Part shown: positions 40,343 through 48,530 of the stretch, piece after piece
Layout: every line of letters starts with the position of its first letter
Position numbering within the stretch: position 1 is the first letter of the stretch
DNA from: DSPP01 sp964607165
GTDB taxonomy: Bacteria > Zixibacteria > MSB-5A5 > DSPP01
Length of the DNA: 64,000 nucleotides
Reading direction: 5' to 3'
Assembly: GCA_964607165.1 (NCBI GenBank)
Contig: CAZSIT010000002.1
Span: 62,001-126,000 of the forward strand
Made by a program: the position numbers and the translations under genes
Notes under the pieces: generated by a model
Databases searched by the model: none
What the model saw: the letters and a program-made list of their open reading frames with translations, nothing else
What the model was told of the DNA's origin: nothing

Positions 40343-41220
40343 ACCAAACTGCGGACTACTAAATCAATTTCTTCTTCGCGGGTCAAAGGAATCGCCTCGG
40401 CCGGGAAATTGGCGTCATCACCTGAATTGAAAACAAAAATCGGCCTACCTTGCTGCACGGCCAGCTCAACGGCGGCTTCAGTCAGCCCATCTCCGCCTGT
40501 GGTGCCGATGACCAAAACGGCTTGCGCCAAAGCCACAACCAGGCGGCGGCCGGCGGCTTCCCGTTCGGGCGATTTTTTTGTAAGCGGAGAATATTCCGAA
40601 ATCAGGGCGCCTTTCTTCTCGACCTGAACGCCCAAGGTAATTTCCTCTTCGGTCAAATCAGCTTCATAACCGCAGGAAAGTATCAAGCAGCTTGGATTTC
40701 CGGTAACCACCGCTCCGACCTGCGCAGAAGCCTCTACTCCTTTGCCCAAACCGGTGATAACAGAAATACCCCGCTCGGCCAACCCCCTACCCAACCGGAC
40801 GGCTTGGCCGACTGATTCTTGGTTGGCTGCAACCGGGCCGACAACGGCTACCGATTTTCCGTTGTTGGAGGAGAAATCCCCGCGGTAGAAAAGTAAAGGC
40901 GGCGGGTCGCCCAACGCGCGCAGCAAAGAAGGGTAATTTTCGTCTAAAAACGAGCGGGTGAAAATTTTCTTAGCCGCCAGGCTGTTCGTGTCAGTTTGCA
41001 TTGAAGCGTAATTTCTTCTCGCCTTGCCGATTGCTTTGGCCAGTTTGCTGCCGATATGCGGATTTTCGGCCAATTCGGCCTCGGAAACGTCAAAAATCTC
41101 CGAAGGAGAGCCAAACAAAAGCAAAAGTTTTTGAAACTGTCGGGCGGAAACGCCGGCGGTTTCGCAAAGCAGACGGGTGTAGACAATTTCCTCGGCCATC
41201 GTCATAGTAAAATCCCGCAT
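40339..41220 (-). CDS. dprA: divergent DprA/Smf-like DNA-processing protein
   Basis: A 293-residue DprA-type protein, which in transformable bacteria loads RecA on incoming single-stranded DNA. It has a helix-hairpin N-terminus and an inserted Rossmann-like domain (FTRSFLDENYPSLLRALGDPPPLLFYRGDF, SVAVVGPVAANQESVGQAVRLGRGLAERGISVITGLGKGVEASAQ). The usual VGSR and GIDAAAH motifs are replaced by VGPV and GVEASAQ, which suggests altered DNA binding or a diverged role. The start could also be one of two downstream ATGs (41205, 41199). It is translationally coupled to mnmE. Confidence 0.8.
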   Translation of the reverse strand: MRDFTMTMAEEIVYTRLLCETAGVSARQFQKLLLLFGSPSEIFDVSEAELAENPHIGSKLAKAIGKARRNYASMQTDTNSLAAKKIFTRSFLDENYPSLLRALGDPPPLLFYRGDFSSNNGKSVAVVGPVAANQESVGQAVRLGRGLAERGISVITGLGKGVEASAQVGAVVTGNPSCLILSCGYEADLTEEEITLGVQVEKKGALISEYSPLTKKSPEREAAGRRLVVALAQAVLVIGTTGGDGLTEAAVELAVQQGRPIFVFNSGDDANFPAEAIPLTREEEIDLVVRSLV

Positions 41221-41264
41221 TTAATCTAACCAAATTCCGCTATTCGGTAAAGCCGCCTTTGGTC

Positions 41265-41294
41265 TTGCCTCGCGACAAGCCGGCGCTATCTTGC
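41265..41294 (+). promoter_or_regulatory. FCB-type leaderless promoter of the PAP2 gene
   Basis: TTG (41265-41267), 19 nt, TATCTTGC (41287-41294), 5 nt, GTG start 41300. No Shine-Dalgarno sequence is present. It follows the same geometry as the dusB and glmM promoters. Confidence 0.55.
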
Positions 41295-41299
41295 TTCCA

Positions 41300-42058
41300 G
41301 TGGTTAAAAGAATCTTAGTTCTTAATTGCCTTGCTGTCCTTGCTTTAAGTTTTTCCCCGCTTTTTGCCCAATCCGATTCAACTAAAGCAGAGCCCAAAGC
41401 CAAACGCTACGCAAAATATTTCCTGCAAGATGCTTTGCGTATAGGCGCGGCGCCAGTCTGGTGGCAAGGAAAAGACTGGCTCCAATTCGGGGCGCTGGCA
41501 GCGGGGACGGGACTTCTGGTTTGGCAGGATTTGAACATCCGGCAGGTTTTTCAACGAAACAGGACGCGAACTACGAATCGGGTAGCCAGCGCGGTCACCC
41601 CCTTCGGCTCGCCCGCTTTAGCCCAGCCGGTCTTAATTGGTGCATTCGGGATTAGCACGGTTTTAAAGCAGAAGAAACTGCAGGCGGTGGCGCTGGACGG
41701 TTGGGAGGCCTCCAATTTTGCGTTGAGCTGGGCAGGATTTATTAAAATGGCCACCAGCCGCGCCCGGCCGTTTGAAAACAAAGGCCGCTGGAAACGAGAG
41801 GGCTTTTTGGCCAATTCCTCTTTCCCCTCCGGCCACACCACCCAGGCCTTTGTTTTGGCAACCGTGGTGAGCAGCCATTTTCCAAAAACGTGGGTGAAAA
41901 TTTTAAGTTACGGTTTTGCCACCGGTGTCGGCTTGGCAAGGATGAACGATGATCGCCACTTCGCCTCGGACATTTTTGTAGGCGCCGCTATGGGCACCGC
42001 CATCGCCAGAACCATTTTCAAGCGCAACGAGACCCGACGGATGCGGTCGGTAAAATAG
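41300..42058 (+). CDS. PAP2-family membrane phosphatase
   Basis: A 252-residue type 2 phosphatidic-acid phosphatase. The GTG start at 41300 is preferred to TTG 41291 because the -7 box lies 5 nt before it. A signal-like segment (LNCLAVLALSFSPLFAQ) leads to membrane helices and the phosphatase signature in three parts: KMATSRARP, SFPSGHT and GLARMNDDRHFASD. Such enzymes dephosphorylate lipid phosphates, including undecaprenyl pyrophosphate. The neighbouring uppP does the latter, so undecaprenol recycling or a phosphatidic-acid role are both possible. Confidence 0.88.
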   Translation: MVKRILVLNCLAVLALSFSPLFAQSDSTKAEPKAKRYAKYFLQDALRIGAAPVWWQGKDWLQFGALAAGTGLLVWQDLNIRQVFQRNRTRTTNRVASAVTPFGSPALAQPVLIGAFGISTVLKQKKLQAVALDGWEASNFALSWAGFIKMATSRARPFENKGRWKREGFLANSSFPSGHTTQAFVLATVVSSHFPKTWVKILSYGFATGVGLARMNDDRHFASDIFVGAAMGTAIARTIFKRNETRRMRSVK

Positions 42059-42084
42059 CGGAGGGCTAAATGTGAGGAAACCCA

Positions 42085-42213
42085 CCGCCCCTCCACCCAG
42101 ATTCTTCACTTCGTTCAGAATGACAGTTGAGCAGTTTTTAGTTACTGAATCGGATAAAGAACCCCCTTTTTGTCATGCTGAGCGTAGCGAAGCATCTGGG
42201 TGGGGTAAAGGCG
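42085..42213. repeat. REP-like inverted repeat, divergent arms
   Basis: Left arm CCCCTCCACCCAGATTCTTC through CGTTCAGAATGACA; right arm TGTCATGCTGAGCGTAGCGA through CTGGGTGGGG. Same unit family as 19483-19577 but with the arms in the opposite order. Confidence 0.7.
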
Positions 42214-42256
42214 GGATTTTCGCTTTGTTCGGAACGACAATCTTGAGAATTATTTC

Positions 42257-42286
42257 TTGACGTTAAAGAAAATAAACCTAAACTGA
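42257..42286 (+). promoter_or_regulatory. promoter of uppP
   Basis: TTG (42257-42259), 19 nt, TAAACTGA (42279-42286), 7 nt before ATG 42294. It reads as either an FCB -33/-7 pair or TTGACG-N16-TAAACT. The leader is at most a few nucleotides. Confidence 0.5.
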
Positions 42287-42293
42287 AGGGTTA

Positions 42294-43097
42294 ATGGAAA
42301 CCTATCAAATTTTCTTTTTGGCGGTTTTGCAGGGAGCGACGGAGTTTTTGCCGGTTTCCAGCTCGGCGCATCTGGCGCTGTTTCAGCACGTTTTTGAATC
42401 CAAGTTAGATAATGTTGCTTTTGATGTCGTTTTGCATCTCGGGACACTTGTCTCGGTTTTGGTATTTTATCGAAAAGAATTGATTCGATTTGTTCAAGCC
42501 TTTTTTCTGAAAATTTCAAGCAAGCTGCCCGAAGAAAAACAGGAAGACTGGCGGATGGTTTTATTTGTCATCTGGGGTTCGATACCGGCGGCGGTGATTG
42601 GCGGGGGATTTCATAAGTTTTTTGAGGAGGCGTTCGACCAACCGCTCTGGATTTCCAGTTTTCTTCTGGTAACCGGAACTTTTCTTTATCTGTCTAAATT
42701 TTCAAAGCCAAAAGGAGCCGCGCTGAACTTCAAAAACACGCTGACAATTGGTTTGGCGCAGGCGGTGGCGATTTTGCCGGGAATTTCCCGTTCCGGCTCG
42801 ACGATTACAACCGGACTCTTTTGGGGATTGGAAAGGAAAAAGGCGGCGGACTTTTCTTTTTTGCTTTCCATTCCGGCGGTGGCGGGGGCGGCGATTTTGG
42901 AGATTCCAAAATTGGTGAAAAGTCAAAATCCGGCCAATAACTGGGAGCTTTTTATTGCCGCCGCAATCGTATCTTTTCTGACCGGACTTCTGGCGATTTA
43001 TTTTTTGTTAAAGATTTTGCGAAAACACTCGCTGGAAGGATTTTCTTATTACTGCTGGGCGGCAGGATTATTCTTTTTGTGGTATAACTGGCATTAG
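42294..43097 (+). CDS. uppP: undecaprenyl-diphosphatase (UppP/BacA)
   Basis: UppP removes a phosphate from undecaprenyl pyrophosphate to regenerate the lipid carrier for peptidoglycan and surface polymers. The 267-residue protein has the signature blocks LQGATEFLPVSSSAHL and PGISRSGSTITTGL, with eight hydrophobic segments and an acid/arginine-containing loop between them. Length is typical for the family. It is followed, on the opposite strand, by the MacB-like permease gene. Confidence 0.95.
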   Translation: METYQIFFLAVLQGATEFLPVSSSAHLALFQHVFESKLDNVAFDVVLHLGTLVSVLVFYRKELIRFVQAFFLKISSKLPEEKQEDWRMVLFVIWGSIPAAVIGGGFHKFFEEAFDQPLWISSFLLVTGTFLYLSKFSKPKGAALNFKNTLTIGLAQAVAILPGISRSGSTITTGLFWGLERKKAADFSFLLSIPAVAGAAILEIPKLVKSQNPANNWELFIAAAIVSFLTGLLAIYFLLKILRKHSLEGFSYYCWAAGLFFLWYNWH

Positions 43098-43119
43098 AAC
43101 AAATACCAATTATGGTATT

Positions 43120-44436
43120 TTACTCGTAGCGCAAGGCTTCAATAGGTTCCAAACTCGCCGCTTTACGGGCCGGATACAGCCCAAAAAAGATTCCGACCGT
43201 GGCGGAAAACAAAAAGGCCAGTATTATTGAACCGGAAGAGATTAAAGTCGTCCAGCCGGCCAATTTTGACAGCAAAAGCGTTGCGCCCACTCCCAGGCCG
43301 ATACCGATTAAACCGCCAACCAACGAAAGGGTAACCGCCTCGGTCAAAAATTGAGAAAGCACGTCCCGCTTGCGCGCCCCCAGAGCCCGGCGCACGCCGA
43401 TTTCGCGCGTCCGCTCGGTGACCGAAACCAACATTATGTTCATAATTCCGATGCCGCCCACCAAAAGCGATACCAAAGCGACCGACGCCAAAAGCCAGGT
43501 CAAAGTCTTGGCCGTCTCCGTGCGCGTGGCCATAATGTCGGCCTGGTTGCGGATGGCAAAATCGTTTTCATCCGCCCCGGTCAGCTTGTGCGAGCGGCGC
43601 AAAACCTGCTCAATATCCATCGAAACCTGGTTCATCTGGGCTTCATCGACCACCCGCACGTTGATGTTGGTGAAAAAATCCAACCCCAAAAGCCGCTTTT
43701 GGGCGGTCTCTAAGGGAACGATGACGATGTCGTCCTGATTGAACCAGCCCTGCTGGCCTTTGACTTTGAGCACACCGGTAATCTCGAAGGGGATATTGTT
43801 GATTTTAATCTGCCTGCCGAGCGGATCCTCCTCCGGGCCGAACAGGTTATCGACCACGGTCTGGCCGATGACCGCCACGCGCTTGCGCGAAGCGCCATCC
43901 TGCCGGGTAAAGTAAGCTCCTTTGTCAACCGGAGCGTTACGCACAAAATCATATTCCGGCGTGGTGCCGATAACCTGCGAATTCCAGTTCTTGTTGCCGT
44001 ATTTTAACTGGCCGAAACGGGACTGCTCGGGGGCAATCGCCTCAATGCCGGAAACTTTCTTTTTGACAGCATCCAAGTCCTGCTCGTTTAAGCGCACGGA
44101 AGAACCGGCCCCCAAACGAACCATCCCTTGCCGGGCCGAGCCGGGACGAATCATCAATAAATTGGTGCCCAAAGCTTGAATTGAATCCTCCACCGCCTTT
44201 TTGGCCCCTTGGCCCAGGGCAATCATAGCGATAACGGCCGCCACACCGATGATGATGCCGAGCATGGTCAAAAAAGAGCGGATTTTGTTGGCGCGCAAAG
44301 CCGCCAGCGAAACCGAAAAACTTTCCAGAAAGTTGATGTTGGAGCGGGCAAAAACCGGCGCTTTGGGAGTGAATGGATGGGTTTGAACTTGAGCGGGAGC
44401 TTCCAGCCCGCCTGTAGTGCTGGCGGGCGGGTTCAT
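43120..44436 (-). CDS. MacB-type ABC transporter permease without ATPase
   Basis: A 438-residue permease. The N-terminal ~55 residues are Pro/Thr-rich and cover an inverted repeat (44406-44428). The MacB core then begins: a first membrane helix (LGIIIGVAAVIAMIALGQGAKKAV), a periplasmic domain (about 85-300) with GSARQGMVRLGAGSSVRLNEQDLD and EYDFVRNAPVDKGAYF, and three C-terminal helices (LASVALVSLLVGGIGIMNIMLVSVTERTREIGVRRALGA, GLIGIGLGVGATLL, IILAFLFSATVGIFFGLYPA). No nucleotide-binding domain is fused or adjacent in the window. The adaptor gene overlaps its start (ATGA). The substrate is unknown; macrolide, peptide or toxin export are family options. Confidence 0.88.
   Translation of the reverse strand: MNPPASTTGGLEAPAQVQTHPFTPKAPVFARSNINFLESFSVSLAALRANKIRSFLTMLGIIIGVAAVIAMIALGQGAKKAVEDSIQALGTNLLMIRPGSARQGMVRLGAGSSVRLNEQDLDAVKKKVSGIEAIAPEQSRFGQLKYGNKNWNSQVIGTTPEYDFVRNAPVDKGAYFTRQDGASRKRVAVIGQTVVDNLFGPEEDPLGRQIKINNIPFEITGVLKVKGQQGWFNQDDIVIVPLETAQKRLLGLDFFTNINVRVVDEAQMNQVSMDIEQVLRRSHKLTGADENDFAIRNQADIMATRTETAKTLTWLLASVALVSLLVGGIGIMNIMLVSVTERTREIGVRRALGARKRDVLSQFLTEAVTLSLVGGLIGIGLGVGATLLLSKLAGWTTLISSGSIILAFLFSATVGIFFGLYPARKAASLEPIEALRYE
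44406..44428. repeat. inverted repeat at the permease N-terminus
   Basis: GCCCGCC, 9 nt, GGCGGGC, in the first ten codons of the permease gene. Same arm as the palindrome at 23631-23647. Confidence 0.55.
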
Positions 44437-45926
44437 CGCCGGCCGCCTCCACCACTGCCGCCCATCCCGGGGATGCCGCCGAAAGAGCGCATCCGCTTTT
44501 GCATCTCCTCCCGGTCTTTGGCCAACATTGAAGTCGGTTGAGCAATCACTTCATCCCCTTCGGCCAGGCCGGAGATAATCTCGGTATTATCGAGATTGGA
44601 AATCCCCGCCATCACCTGTTTCGGTTTAATTTCATTCCCTTTTTTGACTAATACCCAGCGGGGATGTCCCAAGTTTTCGCTCGAATCCCCCTTTTTCTCT
44701 CTCTGCCGTCCGCCTGTGGCGGACCAGCGTTTTATACGCTCCCTTGCTTCCGGATCCAGCTTGGACAAATCGATTTTAGAGGGATCAAAATTTCTCCGCA
44801 TCCCGCCGCCAGACCGACCGCCACGCGAAGCACCCCCAGCCGCTCCGCCCGGCCCGCCCTGCATAACTACAACCTGCTGTCCGCCACTTCCCATCCCGGA
44901 GGAAGAGCCGCTCGTATGCGCCATCGCGCCGCCGCCATTGCCTCCCATTGTAAAGCCGGCAAATTTCTTTTTCTCTTCGTCGGAAAAATAGGACATAACT
45001 TCGGAAAGCTCTTTCACCGCTTCGTTGGGCACCAGCAAAACGTCGTGCTTTTCGGCCGTGAGAATTTCGACGTTGGCGTTCATCCCCGATTTCAAAAGAC
45101 GCTCGGGGTTATCCACTTCGGCGGTGACCTCAAAGGTGGTGACGTTCTGCGCCACTTTGGCCAGAGGGGCGATTTTCAAAACCCGGCCGGCAAATTCCTG
45201 GTCGGGGAAGGCATCCGCCACGGTTTTGACGGTCTGCCCCAGGTTCACCTTTCCGATGTCGGTTTCATCCACATCCGCCACCACATCCACCTTGTTCAAA
45301 TCGGCCAAAAGGGCAATGGTGGTTCCGCCGGAAACCGACGAAATGCCGGAAGAAATCACCTGCCCCTGATCGACGTTGCGCTTAAGAATGATTCCGTCGA
45401 TTGGAGCCTGCAGTTCGGTGTCGGCCAGTTGGTCGGCGGCGGTGGACAAAGCCGCCTCGGCCCGCACCTTCTGCGAATGGGCTTTTTGAAAGTTCAATTC
45501 GGCATTGTCCCGGTCTGATTCCGAAACCAGCTTCCTGTCGAACAGTTCCTTGACGCGATTAAATTCCTTTTGCTGCTGCTTTTCGGTCGCCACCGCCACC
45601 TCGTAATCCGCCTTGGACTGCTCGTAATAATTCTTGGCGGTCGTTTGGTCCAGTTTGCAGATTAAATCACCTTTTTTGACGTAGCTCCCCTCTTCGATGG
45701 GCAACTGAATGATTTCGCCGGAAGCCTTGCACTTTAGCTCAACGGTTTGAATCGGGCGGACGACGCCGGTGGCGTTAATCGATGCCAAGAGATTCCCGCG
45801 CGCGACCTTGCTGGTTTTCAGCTCGGTTCCGTTGGCTTCCTCCTTTCTGTCCGCGCGGGTAAAAGCGAAAAGAACCCCCGCCCCGATTACCGCCAATAAT
45901 CCCCAAAACCAAAGTTTACGAAACAT
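44433..45926 (-). CDS. MacA/HlyD-type periplasmic adaptor protein
   Basis: The 497-residue membrane-fusion protein has an N-terminal membrane helix (WGLLAVIGAGVLFAF), a lipoyl-like hybrid motif (ELKCKASGEIIQLPIEEGSYVKKGDLICKLD) and an alpha-hairpin (about 100-170). The second half of the lipoyl domain (LQAPIDGIILKRNVDQGQVIS), beta-barrel and membrane-proximal domains follow. A long Gly/Met-rich insertion (about 335-385) interrupts the C-terminal part, where a 17-nt palindrome (44708-44724) is embedded. It ends in a Gly-rich tail. It should link the adjacent permease to an outer-membrane channel not seen here. Confidence 0.88.
   Translation of the reverse strand: MFRKLWFWGLLAVIGAGVLFAFTRADRKEEANGTELKTSKVARGNLLASINATGVVRPIQTVELKCKASGEIIQLPIEEGSYVKKGDLICKLDQTTAKNYYEQSKADYEVAVATEKQQQKEFNRVKELFDRKLVSESDRDNAELNFQKAHSQKVRAEAALSTAADQLADTELQAPIDGIILKRNVDQGQVISSGISSVSGGTTIALLADLNKVDVVADVDETDIGKVNLGQTVKTVADAFPDQEFAGRVLKIAPLAKVAQNVTTFEVTAEVDNPERLLKSGMNANVEILTAEKHDVLLVPNEAVKELSEVMSYFSDEEKKKFAGFTMGGNGGGAMAHTSGSSSGMGSGGQQVVVMQGGPGGAAGGASRGGRSGGGMRRNFDPSKIDLSKLDPEARERIKRWSATGGRQREKKGDSSENLGHPRWVLVKKGNEIKPKQVMAGISNLDNTEIISGLAEGDEVIAQPTSMLAKDREEMQKRMRSFGGIPGMGGSGGGGRR
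44708..44724. repeat. 17-nt palindrome within the adaptor gene
   Basis: GTCCGCC-tgt-GGCGGAC: 7-bp arms and 3-nt loop, the same geometry as GCCCGCC-gca-GGCGGGC at 23631. It encodes part of a low-complexity region. Confidence 0.6.
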
Positions 45927-46029
45927 CAGCCAAGTCCTTTATTTTCTCCACTGGTAATATAACATCAAATCCCACAATCATTCTACAAATAATGACTGAA
46001 AAGGTTTAATCCCAGCCCGGTTGATATCA

Positions 46030-46065
46030 AATAAAAAACCCGGCCCTGTGGCGAAAGGGCCGGGT
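46030..46065 (-). terminator. intrinsic terminator of the secreted-paralogue unit
   Basis: On the minus strand, ACCCGGCCCT and AGGGCCGGGT form a strong stem with a 7-nt loop, followed by six T. It lies 17 nt after the minus-strand stop at 46082. Confidence 0.85.
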
Positions 46066-46081
46066 AAAAAGATCTGGGACG

Positions 46082-48445
46082 TCAACAAGCAGGGAGCGGT
46101 ATGCCCAAGAACGTTGCATTCAAAAGCAAAACCACGTCCGAAGCGCTGGCTCCATTACCGTCAAAGTCACAGTTGTCGCAATTGGAGGAAACCGGCGGGG
46201 GAATTCCCAGAAAGGCGCAGTTCAACTCCAAAACCACATCCGCTGAGGTCAGTATTCCATTCCCGCTCAAATCCCCTTTCGGGAGCACATTAATTGTAAG
46301 CGCAACTGAAGTGGTGTCCTCTCCGTCCGTGGCTTTTATGTAGTTTACAAGCGTAATAATGTCCGCACTTGTAATGTTGTTGAGGCAGAGGGAGGCTTTT
46401 CCCCCACCCGAATCGGTTAGGGTTGCAAAACTGGGGAGCGACTCGGCAAAAATGACCAAGGGGAAAGGCCCGCTATCGGCATCGCTAGCAGTAATTGAAA
46501 CGCAGGTACTGCAGCATTCATAGACCGTGACCGTATCCGGAGGGGTTATGCTCAAAGCCGGCGCGGCGTTTTTCTCATTCACTACAATCTCCACAAACTC
46601 CGTGTCGGCAGCTAACGGCACGGCGTTGTCGGTGGCGCGCAGCTTGACCGTGTCCGTTCCGGAATCGGTAAAACTTGGAGACAGGGTCAAAACCCCCCGC
46701 CCCCCCCCGATGTTGACAAAAGTGGCGTAAGCCGGTTTTAAGAGGGCAGTAAAAGAAGCGATTGCCTCTCCATCCGACTCGGTGACCGGGATGGTATCGA
46801 CCCGCGTTTCCCCCTCATTCATAATTATGGGGGTGGGATTGGCAATATCCGGTTTGTGATTTAAGAGGGTGGTAAACCCGCACCAGGTGGACCAGGCGTT
46901 GACGGCGGAAGCGAAATTGCTGAAAAACCAGACCCGCCGAGGAAAAACCGGGTCCTGGGCGCTGCCGGAGTAATCTCCCCAGCGGTTGCGGCCGGCGCCG
47001 TCTATCTGAACATAGGTGGCCACGCCGGCTTTGAGCACTCCCTGGGTCAAATCGGCCGGGAAGTTACCGGCGTAGCGGCCGGAAACAAAGGAAGCCGGGC
47101 TGGAATGGGAGTATCCCATCGCCACGTTGCCGCTGTTGACCGGTATGGGCGCCGGATAGAAAAAGTTTTCCAAATCGGCCCCATAGGTAATGTTTTGATG
47201 AATGACGGTTCCGGTGGTATCCATTTCCACGTAGCGGATGGCCGCCACCGTGCCGCTGCCAAAGTTAAACCCCGTGCAAAGCGCGAAGTAAATGCGGCCG
47301 TTGCGGTAATAGACGTCCCCGGATATGCGCGCGTCCAGCGTGTTAATCGGCGTAGCGCCGCCCGGCTGGGTGGCGTTGGGGGGCACGGAATAAGCACCAA
47401 TGTTCACGTTCATTCGCAGAGGAACCGAAGGGGAAGTCACCGGATTGTTTATACGATACAGTTGTATAATGCTGCCCCCTCCGGATGACGAGCTGACAGC
47501 AAAGTTGCCGCCACCATCAATGGAACCGAAAGTATGGGCCACGCGCAAAGTAAAGCCGCCGATTCCCGTAACATTGGTGAAGGTTAAAGCCGGAGCCAAA
47601 GAATCGGTGCGATACATTTCCGATTTTTTCAAAATCTGTAGGTTGGTACCCAAAAAGCCGCCCCCAGTCAAGGAAAACTGATTGGAAGTCATATAAACCG
47701 CATCGCTGGAATCGTAACCGAGCGCCGGATAATCCGGAAAATCGGAGCCAAAAACAGTTCCGTTGGTTTTCCACTTATACCAAAAACCATTGGGGTCGGA
47801 ATCATCCGAGACGGCCACAAAGTAAGCCCCCACCGGATTGCCGGCACTTCCATACCCTATAACCATTACAATCCAGCGCCCGGCATATTGGTCGTAGGTC
47901 ACCCGCGGGTCGGAAAGATTCAAAGCCGACGGGTTGATCGAGCTAAAAAAGGAGCCGAAGCTCGTGGTGAATTGATTGGTGCCGGTTTTGGAAAAAATGG
48001 TGAAACGCAAATTCACCGCCACGATTACCTGGTTTGGACCAGCCGCCATAATCGGGTCAGCCGGGAAAAAGCCGCCGGCACTCGACTGGTCAATGCCGGC
48101 AAAGTTGGTTCCCAAAGGAGGCGCCGCGGCAATCCCCGCCCCCCCGCCGCGCGTTTCCAGCGCCTGCAGAATTTTTGAGCCCCCGCCCACTCCCACCGGC
48201 AGTTGCACTTTCTTTAGCGAATCGATAATTCTCTCGTCAAACTCGTAAAGATTTTCCCCTGCCTCTTTCTCAACGTTTGAACCGGTCGGCTCCGGCGGTT
48301 GCGGGCCGTAGGTCGATTCGAAAACGCCCGGAGGAGTAACCCCCTGCTCCGTCTGCACTCCCGGCCCCGTTTTATTTTGGGCCGAAACCAAGCCAAAAGA
48401 TAAAACCAAAAGAACCCCCGAAACTACTACATTAGAAAGTCGCAT
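46082..48445 (-). CDS. secreted dockerin-like protein, paralogue 1
   Basis: The start at 48445 was chosen for its AAAGGAG site; an in-frame start 78 nt upstream lacks one. The 787-residue protein has a signal peptide (VVVSGVLLVLSFGLVSAQ) and a ~470-residue, probably beta-propeller-like region (DPIMAAGPNQVIVAVN, DPRVTYDQYAGRWIVM, VSDDSDPNGFWYKW). An Ig/cadherin-like segment (about 540-700) and a C-terminal dockerin-like pair (GDLSGNGILTSADVVLELN, then DFDGNGASASDVVLLLN) follow. It is a tandem paralogue of the next gene, from which it differs throughout. A binding or surface role is likely. No enzyme motif is seen. Confidence 0.72.
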   Translation of the reverse strand: MRLSNVVVSGVLLVLSFGLVSAQNKTGPGVQTEQGVTPPGVFESTYGPQPPEPTGSNVEKEAGENLYEFDERIIDSLKKVQLPVGVGGGSKILQALETRGGGAGIAAAPPLGTNFAGIDQSSAGGFFPADPIMAAGPNQVIVAVNLRFTIFSKTGTNQFTTSFGSFFSSINPSALNLSDPRVTYDQYAGRWIVMVIGYGSAGNPVGAYFVAVSDDSDPNGFWYKWKTNGTVFGSDFPDYPALGYDSSDAVYMTSNQFSLTGGGFLGTNLQILKKSEMYRTDSLAPALTFTNVTGIGGFTLRVAHTFGSIDGGGNFAVSSSSGGGSIIQLYRINNPVTSPSVPLRMNVNIGAYSVPPNATQPGGATPINTLDARISGDVYYRNGRIYFALCTGFNFGSGTVAAIRYVEMDTTGTVIHQNITYGADLENFFYPAPIPVNSGNVAMGYSHSSPASFVSGRYAGNFPADLTQGVLKAGVATYVQIDGAGRNRWGDYSGSAQDPVFPRRVWFFSNFASAVNAWSTWCGFTTLLNHKPDIANPTPIIMNEGETRVDTIPVTESDGEAIASFTALLKPAYATFVNIGGGRGVLTLSPSFTDSGTDTVKLRATDNAVPLAADTEFVEIVVNEKNAAPALSITPPDTVTVYECCSTCVSITASDADSGPFPLVIFAESLPSFATLTDSGGGKASLCLNNITSADIITLVNYIKATDGEDTTSVALTINVLPKGDLSGNGILTSADVVLELNCAFLGIPPPVSSNCDNCDFDGNGASASDVVLLLNATFLGIPLPAC

Positions 48446-48530
48446 AGCCACTCCTTTACAGTTTGTTTGTTCACGTTTCCCCTCGTTCATAATATCGACT
48501 TTTTTCTCATCGAAAGCAAGCAAAATTTTT

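Noticed and set aside
40001..40627. 208-residue open frame on the plus strand opposite mnmE/dprA
   Set aside because: Lies entirely antisense to two well-recognised genes; composition is that of a codon shadow.
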